Shown here: positions 9,467 to 18,727 of the stretch, piece by piece
Layout of the letters: every line of letters starts with the position of its first letter
How positions within the stretch are numbered: position 1 is the stretch's first letter
Assembly (NCBI GenBank): GCA_943372995.1
Contig: CALSAQ010000003.1
Span: 248,001-312,000 of the forward strand
Direction: 5' to 3'
Length of the DNA stretch: 64,000 bases
Source: CAJBVG01 sp943372995
GTDB taxonomy: Bacteria > Bacteroidota > Bacteroidia > Sphingobacteriales > Sphingobacteriaceae
The notes under the pieces: generated by a model
What the model was told of the DNA's origin: nothing
Database searches by the model: none
What the model saw: the letters and a program-made list of their open reading frames with translations, nothing else
Program-made: the position numbers and the translations under genes

Positions 9467-9493
9467 ATTTACTTTGAACTACAAAGTTCTTTT
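9467..9493 (+). promoter_or_regulatory. Inverted-repeat operator/promoter before the DUF4153 gene
   Basis: ACTTTG (9471-9476), a 5-nt centre and CAAAGT (9482-9487) form an inverted repeat, followed by TCTTTTA. The block is almost identical to the one at 8524-8550 before the first gene of the cluster. TACTTTG also matches the -7 promoter element, so a bound repressor would cover the promoter. Confidence 0.6.
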
Positions 9494-9507
9494 AAAAAAT
9501 AATTAAT

Positions 9508-10791
9508 ATGGAAAATCAAATCACCACTGCTCTAGGAAATGAAGAGCAAATGAAACAGGAAATGAGTAAGCAATTTGCTTCTCTAAAACAAAGTCATGAA
9601 TTAGAAAAAATGTATCGCACAGATAAATCAATGTTCAAGCGTGTGTTTAATTCTATTTACACCTTGTACCAAGATAATGAGCTTGCCAACTTTTGGAACC
9701 AGCGTTTGAACTATATGAGCCAAGAGCATAATTTGAATAGTAAAAACAATTTACTGTTTATCATTATTGCAGCTCTCTTAGCTGGAGTTATTGCCAAAAT
9801 TCCTTCAATATTTACTATATCAGAAGATTTCTTCTACCCTAGAAATATTGGTTTTATTATCTTCCCCTTATTAACCGCATATTTTGCTTGGATAAATAAA
9901 TTATCGCTAAATAAAATTGTATTAATGTCGGGTGTTACTCTTTTGAGCGTCATATTTATTAATACTTTACCCAATATCCAACAAAGCGATGTGATAACTT
10001 TATCGTGTGTACACTTGGTATTGTTTCTATGGTCGATATTCGGATTTGCATTTGTTGGTGATTTTAAGAATGTAGATCGTCGTTTACATTTTTTAAAATT
10101 CAATGGCGACTTACTAGTGATGTCGGCTCTCATTTTAATTTCATGCGGAATTCTATCTGGTGTAACCATAGGTTTGTTTGAATTGATTGGTTATAGTATT
10201 GAAGATTTCTACTTTGAGAACATTGGAATATTTGGACTTGCAGCAATTCCTTTTGTAGCAACATATTTAATTAGAAGTAATCCTCAATTGGTTGGAAAAA
10301 TATCTCCTGTAATAGCCAAAATATTTAGTCCACTGGTATTAGTAATGCTAATTGTATACCTTATTGCAATGGTGTATTCGGGCAAAGATCCTTACAACGA
10401 CAGAGAATTCTTGCTTATTTTTAATGTTTTATTAATTGGTGTAATGGCCATCATCTTTTTCTCAGTTGCTGAAACTAGTAATACATCAAAAAGCAGTTGG
10501 GAAGTTTGGGTATTGCTCTTACTCTCTGTAGTTACTATCGCTGTAAATAGTATTGCTCTTTCGGCGATTGTATTTCGTATAAATGAATGGGGAATTACAC
10601 CGAATCGATTAGCGGTATTAGGAAGCAATGTGCTTATTTTAATTAATCTTCTTATGGTAACCACAAAACTTTTAAAAGTAATTTCTGATAAAGCTCCTTT
10701 AAATGAAGTAGGAAAAAGTATAGCGCTTTTCTTGCCTATATATTTTATTTGGACGATGGTGGTAACGTTTGGGTTTCATCTTTTCTGGTAG
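9508..10791 (+). CDS. DUF4153-family membrane protein
   Basis: The 427-residue protein has a soluble N-terminal part of about 90 residues (helical, rich in Q, E and K) and about eleven transmembrane helices from residue 92 to the C-terminus, the last being ALFLPIYFIWTMVVTFGFHL. The pattern and lengths fit the DUF4153 family, whose function is unknown. It follows the winged-helix regulator by 53 bp, with a candidate operator in the gap, so it is probably controlled by that regulator. The stop codon abuts a long inverted repeat at 10797-10884. Confidence 0.8.
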   Translation: MENQITTALGNEEQMKQEMSKQFASLKQSHELEKMYRTDKSMFKRVFNSIYTLYQDNELANFWNQRLNYMSQEHNLNSKNNLLFIIIAALLAGVIAKIPSIFTISEDFFYPRNIGFIIFPLLTAYFAWINKLSLNKIVLMSGVTLLSVIFINTLPNIQQSDVITLSCVHLVLFLWSIFGFAFVGDFKNVDRRLHFLKFNGDLLVMSALILISCGILSGVTIGLFELIGYSIEDFYFENIGIFGLAAIPFVATYLIRSNPQLVGKISPVIAKIFSPLVLVMLIVYLIAMVYSGKDPYNDREFLLIFNVLLIGVMAIIFFSVAETSNTSKSSWEVWVLLLLSVVTIAVNSIALSAIVFRINEWGITPNRLAVLGSNVLILINLLMVTTKLLKVISDKAPLNEVGKSIALFLPIYFIWTMVVTFGFHLFW

Positions 10792-10796
10792 TTGGT

Positions 10797-10884
10797 AGCT
10801 CGTATTTCGTAGCTCGTAGCTCGTGAATGGTTAATAAAAAGAACAACGAGTTACGAGTTACGAGTTACGAAATACGAGTTACGA
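10797..10884 (+). repeat. Long imperfect inverted repeat of TCGTA/ACGAG heptads (terminator-like)
   Basis: The left arm (10797-10824) is built from GTAGCTCGT/ATTTCGT words. The right arm (10855-10884) is built from ACGAGTT/ACGAAAT words. The right arm pairs with the left over about 29 bp; each repeated mismatch is a G that can pair with U in the plus-strand RNA. The loop is about 30 nt. It begins 6 bp after the DUF4153 stop codon, so a role in 3'-end formation is likely. The same words recur at 44651-44860. Confidence 0.7.
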
Positions 10885-10956
10885 TTTTAGACTAATCTAA
10901 AAATATATTTTTATAAGTTTAAAATAATGTGCAAATTTGTATCATAATGCCATTTT

Positions 10957-12153
10957 ATGAACAAATTGATCGTTTTTATAGCTTTTATCCTGTTAACTTC
11001 TTTTATAGCGAGTTGTCAGAAATTAATACCTACCTCTCCAAAAGAGGAGGATATACTAGATGGAGCTGTTGCTGGATTAAGTAATCAGGAGCTTCATCAA
11101 TTTATTAAAGGTGATATCGCCTTTAATGATGAAATATTCACTCCCGAAACGGGTTTGGGTCCTTTATTCGTGGCTAACTCTTGCGGTTCTTGTCACCCTG
11201 GTGATGGAAAAGGTCATCCATTTTCTGCATTAACTCGTTTTGGACAAACAGATAGTAATGGGAATCTGTACTTAGATCAAGGTGCCCCTCAACTTCAACA
11301 TCGTGCAATTCCGGGTTATACTCCTGAACTTTTACCGAGTAATGTTTCATCTACAAAAATTCTTGCTCCTGCAAATACTGGATTAGGATTTTTAGATGCT
11401 GTTTCCGATGCTGATATCCTTGCGATGGCTGATCCTAATGATGCTGATGGAGATGGTATTTCTGGAGTACCAAATTGGATTAGCACTCCAAATTATATAG
11501 TACATCGAGCAAACGTAATCTCGCAGAACAATAAACATATCGGTCGATTCGGTAAAAAAGCTGCTGCTTACGATTTGCTTCATCAAACTGCTAATGCTTA
11601 CAATCAAGACATGGGTGTAAATACTATTTTTGAACCTTATGATACCTACTCGAAATTAGAAGTAGACCCTGAAGTAAGTAATGCAACTGTGTATGATGTA
11701 GTGTTCTACTTAAAAACATTAAAGGCTCCAATTCAAAGAAATGCCGACAACAACGATGTTATATTAGGAAAACAAATCTTCCTAAACATCAACTGTAATA
11801 AATGTCATAAAGAAGAACTTAAAACCAGTTCATCGAGTATAGCTGCATTGAGTTACCAAACTTTCTATCCATATACAGACATGCTTTTACATGATATGGG
11901 ACCAGGTTTAGATGATAACTACACGGAAGGGACTGCAAAAACAAGTGAATGGAGAACTCCTGCCCTATGGGGATTAGGCTTATCAAAGAATTCACAAGGA
12001 GGCTCTTATTTTTTAATGCACGACGGTAGAGCTCGCTCCATAGAAGATGCAATACTATTGCATGGTGGAGAATCTACTCAAAGTAAACAAGCATACGAAA
12101 GCTTATCAGAAAGTGACAAGCAAAAATTAATTATCTTTTTAGAAAGTTTATAA
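10957..12153 (+). CDS. DUF1111 dihaem c-type lipoprotein (thiol-oxidoreductase-like)
   Basis: The 398-residue protein has a lipoprotein signal (FIASC, lipid-anchored C20) and two haem c motifs, CGSCH (76-80) and CNKCH (280-284). Late histidines and the phrase MHDGRARSIEDAILLHGGE are typical of the DUF1111 family, relatives of dihaem cytochrome c peroxidases. A DPNDADGDGISG loop (159-170) looks like a calcium site. The protein should be anchored facing the periplasm or outer membrane and take part in electron transfer; the substrate is unknown. Its stop overlaps the ATG of the Rieske gene (TAATG), so the two are translationally coupled, with a porin next. Confidence 0.9.
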   Translation: MNKLIVFIAFILLTSFIASCQKLIPTSPKEEDILDGAVAGLSNQELHQFIKGDIAFNDEIFTPETGLGPLFVANSCGSCHPGDGKGHPFSALTRFGQTDSNGNLYLDQGAPQLQHRAIPGYTPELLPSNVSSTKILAPANTGLGFLDAVSDADILAMADPNDADGDGISGVPNWISTPNYIVHRANVISQNNKHIGRFGKKAAAYDLLHQTANAYNQDMGVNTIFEPYDTYSKLEVDPEVSNATVYDVVFYLKTLKAPIQRNADNNDVILGKQIFLNINCNKCHKEELKTSSSSIAALSYQTFYPYTDMLLHDMGPGLDDNYTEGTAKTSEWRTPALWGLGLSKNSQGGSYFLMHDGRARSIEDAILLHGGESTQSKQAYESLSESDKQKLIIFLESL

Positions 12154-12590
12154 TGGAAAGAAGAGATTTTATTAAAAGTTCTGGACTTACTTGCGCTGGT
12201 GCATTAGGCCTTACTTGGCTTTTACAAGCATGTACAAGTCAGAAATACATTAGCAACGCGAAAGTAGAAAACAATAAAATTACTATCAGCAAATCGGAAT
12301 TTATAGTAATTAAAAAAGAGAAAGAGATTGAGCAGAAATTTATCATCATAAAAACTTTTCTAGAATATCCTATCGCCTTATATAAAATTAACGATAACGA
12401 ATACCATGCATTGTATTTACAGTGCACACATCAAGGCTGTGAACTCAATCCGCATGAAACCATGATGGTTTGTCCATGTCACGGTGCCGAATTTACTCCT
12501 ACAGGAAGTGTGAGTCAAGGACCAGCTGAAAAAAACTTAAAAACATTTATCACATCAAACGATAAAGAAAATATTTATATCCAATTGTAA
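12153..12590 (+). CDS. Rieske [2Fe-2S] protein with Tat-type lipoprotein signal
   Basis: The 145-residue protein has a Rieske centre: C91-T-H93 and C107-P-C-H110, with C96 and C109 placed for the usual disulfide. The N-terminus MERRDFIKSSG carries a twin arginine followed by a hydrophobic stretch and LLQAC (C27), so it is likely exported folded by Tat and lipid-anchored. The gene overlaps the upstream DUF1111 gene by one base and is followed 2 bp later by a porin gene. A pathway in which the Rieske centre exchanges electrons with the dihaem protein is a reasonable inference. It lacks the membrane-helix pattern of cytochrome bc1 Rieske subunits, and no bc1 genes are nearby. Confidence 0.9.
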   Translation: MERRDFIKSSGLTCAGALGLTWLLQACTSQKYISNAKVENNKITISKSEFIVIKKEKEIEQKFIIIKTFLEYPIALYKINDNEYHALYLQCTHQGCELNPHETMMVCPCHGAEFTPTGSVSQGPAEKNLKTFITSNDKENIYIQL

Positions 12591-12592
12591 GC

Positions 12593-13819
12593 ATGAGAAA
12601 ATATCTATACCTATTAACATTCTTATTATTTTATAATATAGTATCTGCACAGTCGGATAGTAGTGTAATTACCCTACTTAAGAAAGACAGTGTAAAACTA
12701 CAACTGAATATGGATGCTGTATATAATCGTCCGTTTTTACAATTTGGTAAAATGCCAATTACTATTGGGGGTTATGCAGAAGCAAACGTTCAATATGGTG
12801 TAACGGATGGTATTGATGAAGGATTGAGTTTTCAGATGCGACGCTTAACCTTATTCTTTTCATCAAGTATACAACGTAACATCAAATTTTTATCTGAAAT
12901 AGAATTTGAAGATGGTACGAAAGAAATAAATATAGAATTTGCTGCTATCGATATCCAATTTCATCCGCTATTAAATCTAAGAGGAGGAATAGTAATGAAT
13001 CCAATTGGAGGATTTAATCAAAATCATGATGGGCCCCGTTGGGAATTTATTGATCGCCCTATATCGGCAACACAACTCTTACCAGCGACCTTTAGTAATG
13101 TGGGTTTTGGACTATTTGGCAAAAGCTATAAACCCAATTATGTGTGGGCTTATGAAATATACCTCACCAATGGATTTAACGATAATATTATTACAAACAC
13201 AGAAAATAAAACATTTTTACCTGCAACAAAATTGGACCCCAATCGATTTGAGGAAAGCTTCAATGGCATCCCTCTATTAAGTGCCAAAACATCATTAAGA
13301 ATAAAAAAAGTTGGAGAGCTTGGTCTCTCTTACATGGGAGGAGTATATAATCAGTTTATTATCGACGGCTTTACAGTAGATAAAAAAAGAAGAGTGGATG
13401 TAGTTGCTCTCGACTACAACACCACCATACCTGTATCTAATACTAGCATAAATACAGAGTTTGCATGGATAATGTTAGACGTACCACAAACTTATACGCA
13501 ACAATTTGGCGATAAACAATACGGAGGTTTTATAGATATTGTTCAACCCATCTTAAAAAAGAGAATGTTCAATTTCGAAAATGCGACAATTAATCTTGCG
13601 TTGAGAACAGAATTTGTTGATTGGAATAAAGGTACTTTTAGAGAAACTGGTGGTAATATTTACGATCATATTTTTGCTATATCACCTGCATTAAGTTTCC
13701 GACCATCATCACAAACTGTACTCCGTTTGAATTACAGGTATCATACACAAACTGATTTATTAGGGAACCCTGCTGCAAATACTGCAATAATTCAATTTGG
13801 ATTTTCTAGTTATTTCTAG
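12593..13819 (+). CDS. Outer-membrane porin-like beta-barrel
   Basis: The 408-residue protein has a signal peptide (MRKYLYLLTFLLFYNIVSAQ), then alternating beta-strand sequence throughout and a terminal aromatic residue (IQFGFSSYF), as in outer-membrane barrels. The FQMRRLTLFFSSSIQRNIKF segment and GGIVMNPIGGFNQNH resemble phosphate-selective (OprP/OprO-like) porins, but the solute is unknown. It begins 2 bp after the Rieske gene and ends the redox operon, so it may pass the substrate of the dihaem/Rieske pair. Confidence 0.8.
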   Translation: MRKYLYLLTFLLFYNIVSAQSDSSVITLLKKDSVKLQLNMDAVYNRPFLQFGKMPITIGGYAEANVQYGVTDGIDEGLSFQMRRLTLFFSSSIQRNIKFLSEIEFEDGTKEINIEFAAIDIQFHPLLNLRGGIVMNPIGGFNQNHDGPRWEFIDRPISATQLLPATFSNVGFGLFGKSYKPNYVWAYEIYLTNGFNDNIITNTENKTFLPATKLDPNRFEESFNGIPLLSAKTSLRIKKVGELGLSYMGGVYNQFIIDGFTVDKKRRVDVVALDYNTTIPVSNTSINTEFAWIMLDVPQTYTQQFGDKQYGGFIDIVQPILKKRMFNFENATINLALRTEFVDWNKGTFRETGGNIYDHIFAISPALSFRPSSQTVLRLNYRYHTQTDLLGNPAANTAIIQFGFSSYF

Positions 13820-13854
13820 AAAAAAGGTATATTTAGGTTTACATCGTTCAAGGT

Positions 13855-14616
13855 ATGAAACCAATAGTTTTCAGTGAAGCCAATAAAATATGGAAACTTC
13901 TTTCCAAAGACGACTCATATGCTGCATTGAATTTAGAATTAGAAATTCATAAAAAACTACTCAATTTTTTCCAGGTTGGCGATTATTATTACATGGTTTT
14001 TAATGTAAAAGCGGCCCAATTCGATTTAATAAGTAATGAATTAACTGAGGTGCTTGGGTATAAAACAAGTCAGGTTGATGTTCCATTTTTTTTAGACAAA
14101 ATACATCCAGATGATCAACCTTGGTTTTTAAATTTCGAAAATAAGGTGGTTGAATTTTTCAAAGCACTAAACCCTGAGCAGCGATTAAAATATAAAATCA
14201 GATACGATTATAGAATAAGGAAGAAAAGTGGAGAGTATATCAGAATACTACAGCAAGTAATTACTATACAATTAGATGATAGTGAAGATGTGTATAGGAC
14301 ATTGGTATTACACACTGATATTACATATTTAAAACAATCATTGAAACCTGTTTTATCGTTTATTGGCATAAATGGAGAACCCTCATACATTGATGTTTCA
14401 GTAGACGAACTCTATACCCCTAATAAACTAATCAGCAAAAGAGAGCGAGAAATTATTTCCAAACTCATTGAAGGGATGAAAAGTGAGAAAATAGCCGAGG
14501 TTCTTAATATTAGTAAACATACTGTAGATACACACAGGAGAAATCTCCTCAAAAAAGCATCTGTACAAAACACCTCAGAATTAATTGCAATAGCTATTCA
14601 GCAGGGTTGGGTATAG
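13855..14616 (+). CDS. PAS-LuxR transcriptional regulator
   Basis: The 253-residue protein has a PAS-like fold at about 40-165 (LTEVLGYKTSQVDVPFFLDKIHPDD, then YRIRKKSGEYIRILQQ and LVLHTDITYLKQS) and a LuxR-type helix-turn-helix at about 190-250 (ISKREREIISKLIEG ... LNISKHTVDTHRRNLLKKA). There is no receiver domain, so it probably senses a ligand or redox state directly. It starts 35 bp after the porin gene on the same strand and could read through with, or control, the redox operon. The alternative is control of the T9SS genes downstream. Confidence 0.85.
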   Translation: MKPIVFSEANKIWKLLSKDDSYAALNLELEIHKKLLNFFQVGDYYYMVFNVKAAQFDLISNELTEVLGYKTSQVDVPFFLDKIHPDDQPWFLNFENKVVEFFKALNPEQRLKYKIRYDYRIRKKSGEYIRILQQVITIQLDDSEDVYRTLVLHTDITYLKQSLKPVLSFIGINGEPSYIDVSVDELYTPNKLISKREREIISKLIEGMKSEKIAEVLNISKHTVDTHRRNLLKKASVQNTSELIAIAIQQGWV

Positions 14617-14689
14617 AAATATACCTAAAAATGAGTATTGAGTTTAAATCTTATCCTCTCTAGATTTGATTATCAATAACTCTAACGAC

Positions 14690-17600
14690 ATGAAACCTAA
14701 ATACCTTCTACTCATCGCATTAATCATTAGTATTACAAGCCTTAAAGCACAACCAGTTGCTCGCATAAGCTCTATAAGTAGTGCATATCATCTAAATGGA
14801 ATCGTGAATTCTATATGTGAATATAAATCGAACTTATACATCTGTGGGAATAACTTACAAGATTATCGACCATTTCCATTACAATCGGATCAGTTAAGTA
14901 TGGTAGCAAAATGGAAGTCAGGAAAATGGAACAGTATAGGAATGCAATTTTTTCAGCGTGCAAATGTAATGACTGTATACAAAAACAGGTTAATTGTTGG
15001 TGGTAAATACACCAATGGGGTGCCATCTATACTACAATGGAACGATACTAGTATTTTACAATTAGGTACAGGGGTACATGGAGATGTTGAAGGCTTATGT
15101 GTGTATAATAACGAGTTGTATGTTACTGGTGATATTACAAATGCTGGAGGAAATCCTATTACGAATAGAATAGCAAAATGGAATGGAAATACTTGGTCGG
15201 AAGTTAATATGCCAGCTGGATTGGCAATGGGTGCCATGGGGATATATAATAACACTTTATGTGTGGCTACCTCTGTAGGTACAAGTATATTATTAAATTG
15301 TTGGAATGGTACCACTTGGGTTTCTACTCCTGGTATTGCTGGGGGTATAGAATCTATTTGCGAGTTTAATAGTCAACTTTATATTAGTGGAAATTTTACA
15401 GGAGGAATAGCCAGATTAGTATCGGGAGCATGGACAATTGTAGATCAAGGTTTGGATATGGGTAGTGGAGTAGGTAGCAAAATGATTGTGCATAATAATA
15501 GATTAATTGTTAGTGGAATATTTAGTACTGCTGGATTAATAAATGCTTATAGGCTTGCTGCATGGACCGGTACACAATGGGATACAGTTGTAAATGCCAA
15601 TTCTTTTTTTGCTACACAATCAAGTAGTATCCACGCACTATATATTAGCAACAATCAACTACATTTTGGAGGAGACTTTTTTTATTATGATGGGGTCGGA
15701 AGTAACGATAATACAATAACAGGACTAGCCAAAGTGGTGTATGTAAATGCAGCTCCAACGATTAAAACTTCTAATATACATTTTCGTAATAGAACAGATA
15801 CTTCAATAACCATTGCGTGGCAAAATGGTAATGGTTCAAAGCGTATCGTTTCTATAGCTTATAATAATCCAAGCTACAAAACACTACCTCAACCTGGAAG
15901 AAGCTATGTTGCTGCTCGATTTGGAGCAGGTGATTCTTTAGGTTCGAAGAACTATATTGTTTACAATGGTTCTGATACCATTGTAAATGTAAAAGGCTTA
16001 ATACAAGGAGGTATATATAAGGTTAATGTATATGAATATAATGGTTCAGCAGGTCTAGAGAATTACGCACTAGGTACTACAAATTCATTTATCAGTTTAT
16101 CGAAAGAGCCGACATTAGCTTCAAGCAATATTGTATTTACAAATCCCACTTCAAATTCAAGAACCATAACCTACAATAGAGGAAATGGATTCTCAAAAAT
16201 AGTAATTGCAAGAATTGATTCGCCTGTAAACAGATTCCCTGTAGATGGTTTGGATTATTACAGTAATGCTAATTATGGTACAATACAAAATAGCGATCAA
16301 TTTGCTGAGAGTAATCACCTAGGGCAAAATAATTTCGTGGTTTTAAATAAAAGTATATTCCAATTTGGAAGCGATACTACTTTTGAATTAACAGGGCTAC
16401 TTCCCAATCGAAAATATTATATATGTGTGATCGACTATAATAGCGCACAAACAGGTTCTTCTAATTATCTTACCAGTACTACATTAACAGGCGTTACTTC
16501 TGCTATGTATACTGAACCAACTGCAAGTCCAGTAAATTTAACATTCAGTAATATTACATCAAATTCTATACGTTTAAACTGGACTAATGGAAATGGGACG
16601 GATCGCATTGTTATTGCATCAAAAGGAACTCCTAGTTTTGATCAACCAGTAGATGCAACCTCTTATTCATTTAATACTAATATTAAGTTGGCCCCATGGA
16701 TAGGAAATTCACAAATTGTTTATAAAGGAAACGCAAATAATTGCACCATTACAAATTTAGGAAGCGATAGTATATACTATTTCTATGTTTATGAATTTAA
16801 TGGTTTTGGTGATGCCGAAAACTATTTAACAAATACATTTATTGCTGCTGGACGCTCTACTCTTGCAAAAGAACCCACACAACAATCAAAAAATATAGCA
16901 TTCAATTTTGTGAAAATCCCTGTATTTCCTAATGGTTTAGATGACTATTTAAAAATCGCTGTAAATCCGGGTAACGGCAAGCAAAGAGTAGTAATCATGC
17001 GCCAAGATCTTGCTGTAAACAAAACTCCTTCCGACACTATACATTACGCAATAGGAATGAATTTGGGTGATAATAATATTGTTGTATACAATGGTATAGA
17101 TTCAGTTTTCTATTTGAATCAATTAATTCCAGAAAGCACCTATCATTTCGCAGTATTCGAATATAATGGATCTATTCCCACTGCAAACAATTATTTAAGT
17201 ACAAACCCATTAAGAGGTTCCAGAATTAACATCAATACAGAACCTACTCAACAACCTGCAAACTTAGTAATTACTAATGTAAGTGGTAATTCAATGTCCT
17301 TAGCATGGGATAATGGAGATGGAGAACGCAGAATTGTAATCGCCAAAACTTCAGCAGTAAATAGATTTCCTGAAGATGGACTTCAGTACCACGCAAGTGA
17401 TACTATGGGAAAGGGAACAAATTTAGGGCTCAACAATTTTGTGGTTTATTCGGGATCTGGAAATTCTGTAGACCTTACTGGGTTAGTTCCTAATACCACC
17501 TATCATTTTGCATTATTGGAATACAATGGTGAAAATTTAACCAATAATTACCTCATCGATTCGCTACCATTAAAAGGAAGTAAATCCACTTTAATTGCTG

Positions 17601-18598
17601 AGCCAACAACAGCTGCTTCAAACTTAACCTTATCACCAATTACAAATGGAATTACCACTGTAAACTGGACCAAAGGAAACGGAACAAACAGAATGGTTGT
17701 GGTAAGACAATCGTCACCCATCAACCAATTACCTGTTGATGGCACACAAGGTTATACGGCCAACAGTTCATTTGGATTAGGTACTGATCTAGGTGGAGGA
17801 AATTTTATTTGCTACAGTGGGAATGGAAATAGTTTTAATTTACAAGGTTTAGATCCTGCGAACTTATATTACATTACTGTAATAGAATATAATGGTACAG
17901 GAGCTGGTGCAAATTATAATACTAACACCTTCCCAATTGCAGATAATCTTCCAAACGAACCAAGCCTTATTTCAAGTAATCTTAACTTTAATTCTGTAGG
18001 TAGTAGTAGCATGAAACTCCAATTCACAAAAGGTAATGGAAGTTTCCGATTAGTAATTGCTAAAGCCTTAAGTGCAGTAGATCGTTTACCAGTAGATGGT
18101 TCGATATATGTTGCAAATTCTAATTTCGGTTCGGGAGCAGACTTAGGTAATGGGAATTTTGTAGTCTATAATGGTAGTTCAGATTCTCTTTCACTTACTG
18201 GCTTAAATTCTAATACGACCTATCATTTTGCGGTTATCGAATTTAATAAAGATATTGTAGGTCCAGCAAACTATTTAACATCAAGTATTTTAACTGGATC
18301 TAAACAAACACTAAACGGTACTGGTATAAATAATACAGAAAACCACTTAAATGTAAGTTTATACCCTAATCCATCGAAAAATGGAGAGGTAAATATTAAA
18401 TTCAATTCAGTAATAGAAAAAGAAATTAGAATAAAGATTATAAATAGTTTGGGGCAAGAGATGATGAGTTATCAGGTCTTACCTGAACCTCATTCATCAA
18501 ATCAAACATATAAATTAAATACACTTTCATCAGGATTATATTTAATAGAACTCAGTGATGGAATCAAAAGAAGTGTACTGAAATTAATGGTAGAATAA
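14690..18598 (+). CDS. Secreted T9SS protein with seven tandem fibronectin-like repeats
   Basis: From ATG 14690 the protein has 1302 residues (an upstream TTG at 14666 would add eight residues before the signal peptide). MKPKYLLLIALIISITSLKAQ is the signal. Residues about 25-355 are a kelch/propeller-like region (VEGLCVYNNELYVTGDITNA, IESICEFNSQLYISGNFTG). Then seven repeats of 110-125 residues follow. Each begins near an EPT motif, has a GNG(x)xR(I/M/V)V(I/V) strand, LG(x)NNFVVY, LTGL(x)PNTTYHFAV and EYNG, and ends NYLT. The C-terminal sorting domain begins LYPNPSKNGEVNIKF. Function is probably adhesive or structural. The repeats differ enough in DNA that no recent duplication is obvious. 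Confidence 0.88.
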   Translation: MKPKYLLLIALIISITSLKAQPVARISSISSAYHLNGIVNSICEYKSNLYICGNNLQDYRPFPLQSDQLSMVAKWKSGKWNSIGMQFFQRANVMTVYKNRLIVGGKYTNGVPSILQWNDTSILQLGTGVHGDVEGLCVYNNELYVTGDITNAGGNPITNRIAKWNGNTWSEVNMPAGLAMGAMGIYNNTLCVATSVGTSILLNCWNGTTWVSTPGIAGGIESICEFNSQLYISGNFTGGIARLVSGAWTIVDQGLDMGSGVGSKMIVHNNRLIVSGIFSTAGLINAYRLAAWTGTQWDTVVNANSFFATQSSSIHALYISNNQLHFGGDFFYYDGVGSNDNTITGLAKVVYVNAAPTIKTSNIHFRNRTDTSITIAWQNGNGSKRIVSIAYNNPSYKTLPQPGRSYVAARFGAGDSLGSKNYIVYNGSDTIVNVKGLIQGGIYKVNVYEYNGSAGLENYALGTTNSFISLSKEPTLASSNIVFTNPTSNSRTITYNRGNGFSKIVIARIDSPVNRFPVDGLDYYSNANYGTIQNSDQFAESNHLGQNNFVVLNKSIFQFGSDTTFELTGLLPNRKYYICVIDYNSAQTGSSNYLTSTTLTGVTSAMYTEPTASPVNLTFSNITSNSIRLNWTNGNGTDRIVIASKGTPSFDQPVDATSYSFNTNIKLAPWIGNSQIVYKGNANNCTITNLGSDSIYYFYVYEFNGFGDAENYLTNTFIAAGRSTLAKEPTQQSKNIAFNFVKIPVFPNGLDDYLKIAVNPGNGKQRVVIMRQDLAVNKTPSDTIHYAIGMNLGDNNIVVYNGIDSVFYLNQLIPESTYHFAVFEYNGSIPTANNYLSTNPLRGSRININTEPTQQPANLVITNVSGNSMSLAWDNGDGERRIVIAKTSAVNRFPEDGLQYHASDTMGKGTNLGLNNFVVYSGSGNSVDLTGLVPNTTYHFALLEYNGENLTNNYLIDSLPLKGSKSTLIAEPTTAASNLTLSPITNGITTVNWTKGNGTNRMVVVRQSSPINQLPVDGTQGYTANSSFGLGTDLGGGNFICYSGNGNSFNLQGLDPANLYYITVIEYNGTGAGANYNTNTFPIADNLPNEPSLISSNLNFNSVGSSSMKLQFTKGNGSFRLVIAKALSAVDRLPVDGSIYVANSNFGSGADLGNGNFVVYNGSSDSLSLTGLNSNTTYHFAVIEFNKDIVGPANYLTSSILTGSKQTLNGTGINNTENHLNVSLYPNPSKNGEVNIKFNSVIEKEIRIKIINSLGQEMMSYQVLPEPHSSNQTYKLNTLSSGLYLIELSDGIKRSVLKLMVE

Positions 18599-18622
18599 AT
18601 GAAATATTGCTAAACCTGGGAA

Positions 18623-18657
18623 CAATGAAGAAATGAGATATATACATTTCTTCATTG
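18623..18657. terminator. Hairpin after the fibronectin-repeat gene
   Basis: A perfect 13-bp inverted repeat (CAATGAAGAAATG at 18623-18635 with its complement at 18645-18657, 9-nt loop) begins 24 bp after the stop at 18598. No T-tract follows on the plus strand. Confidence 0.55.
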
Positions 18658-18727
18658 CTGTCGTTATTTGTTCATATTCAAAATAACTTCACTATCTTCA
18701 TATCAAATACTATGCATTTCATAAATA

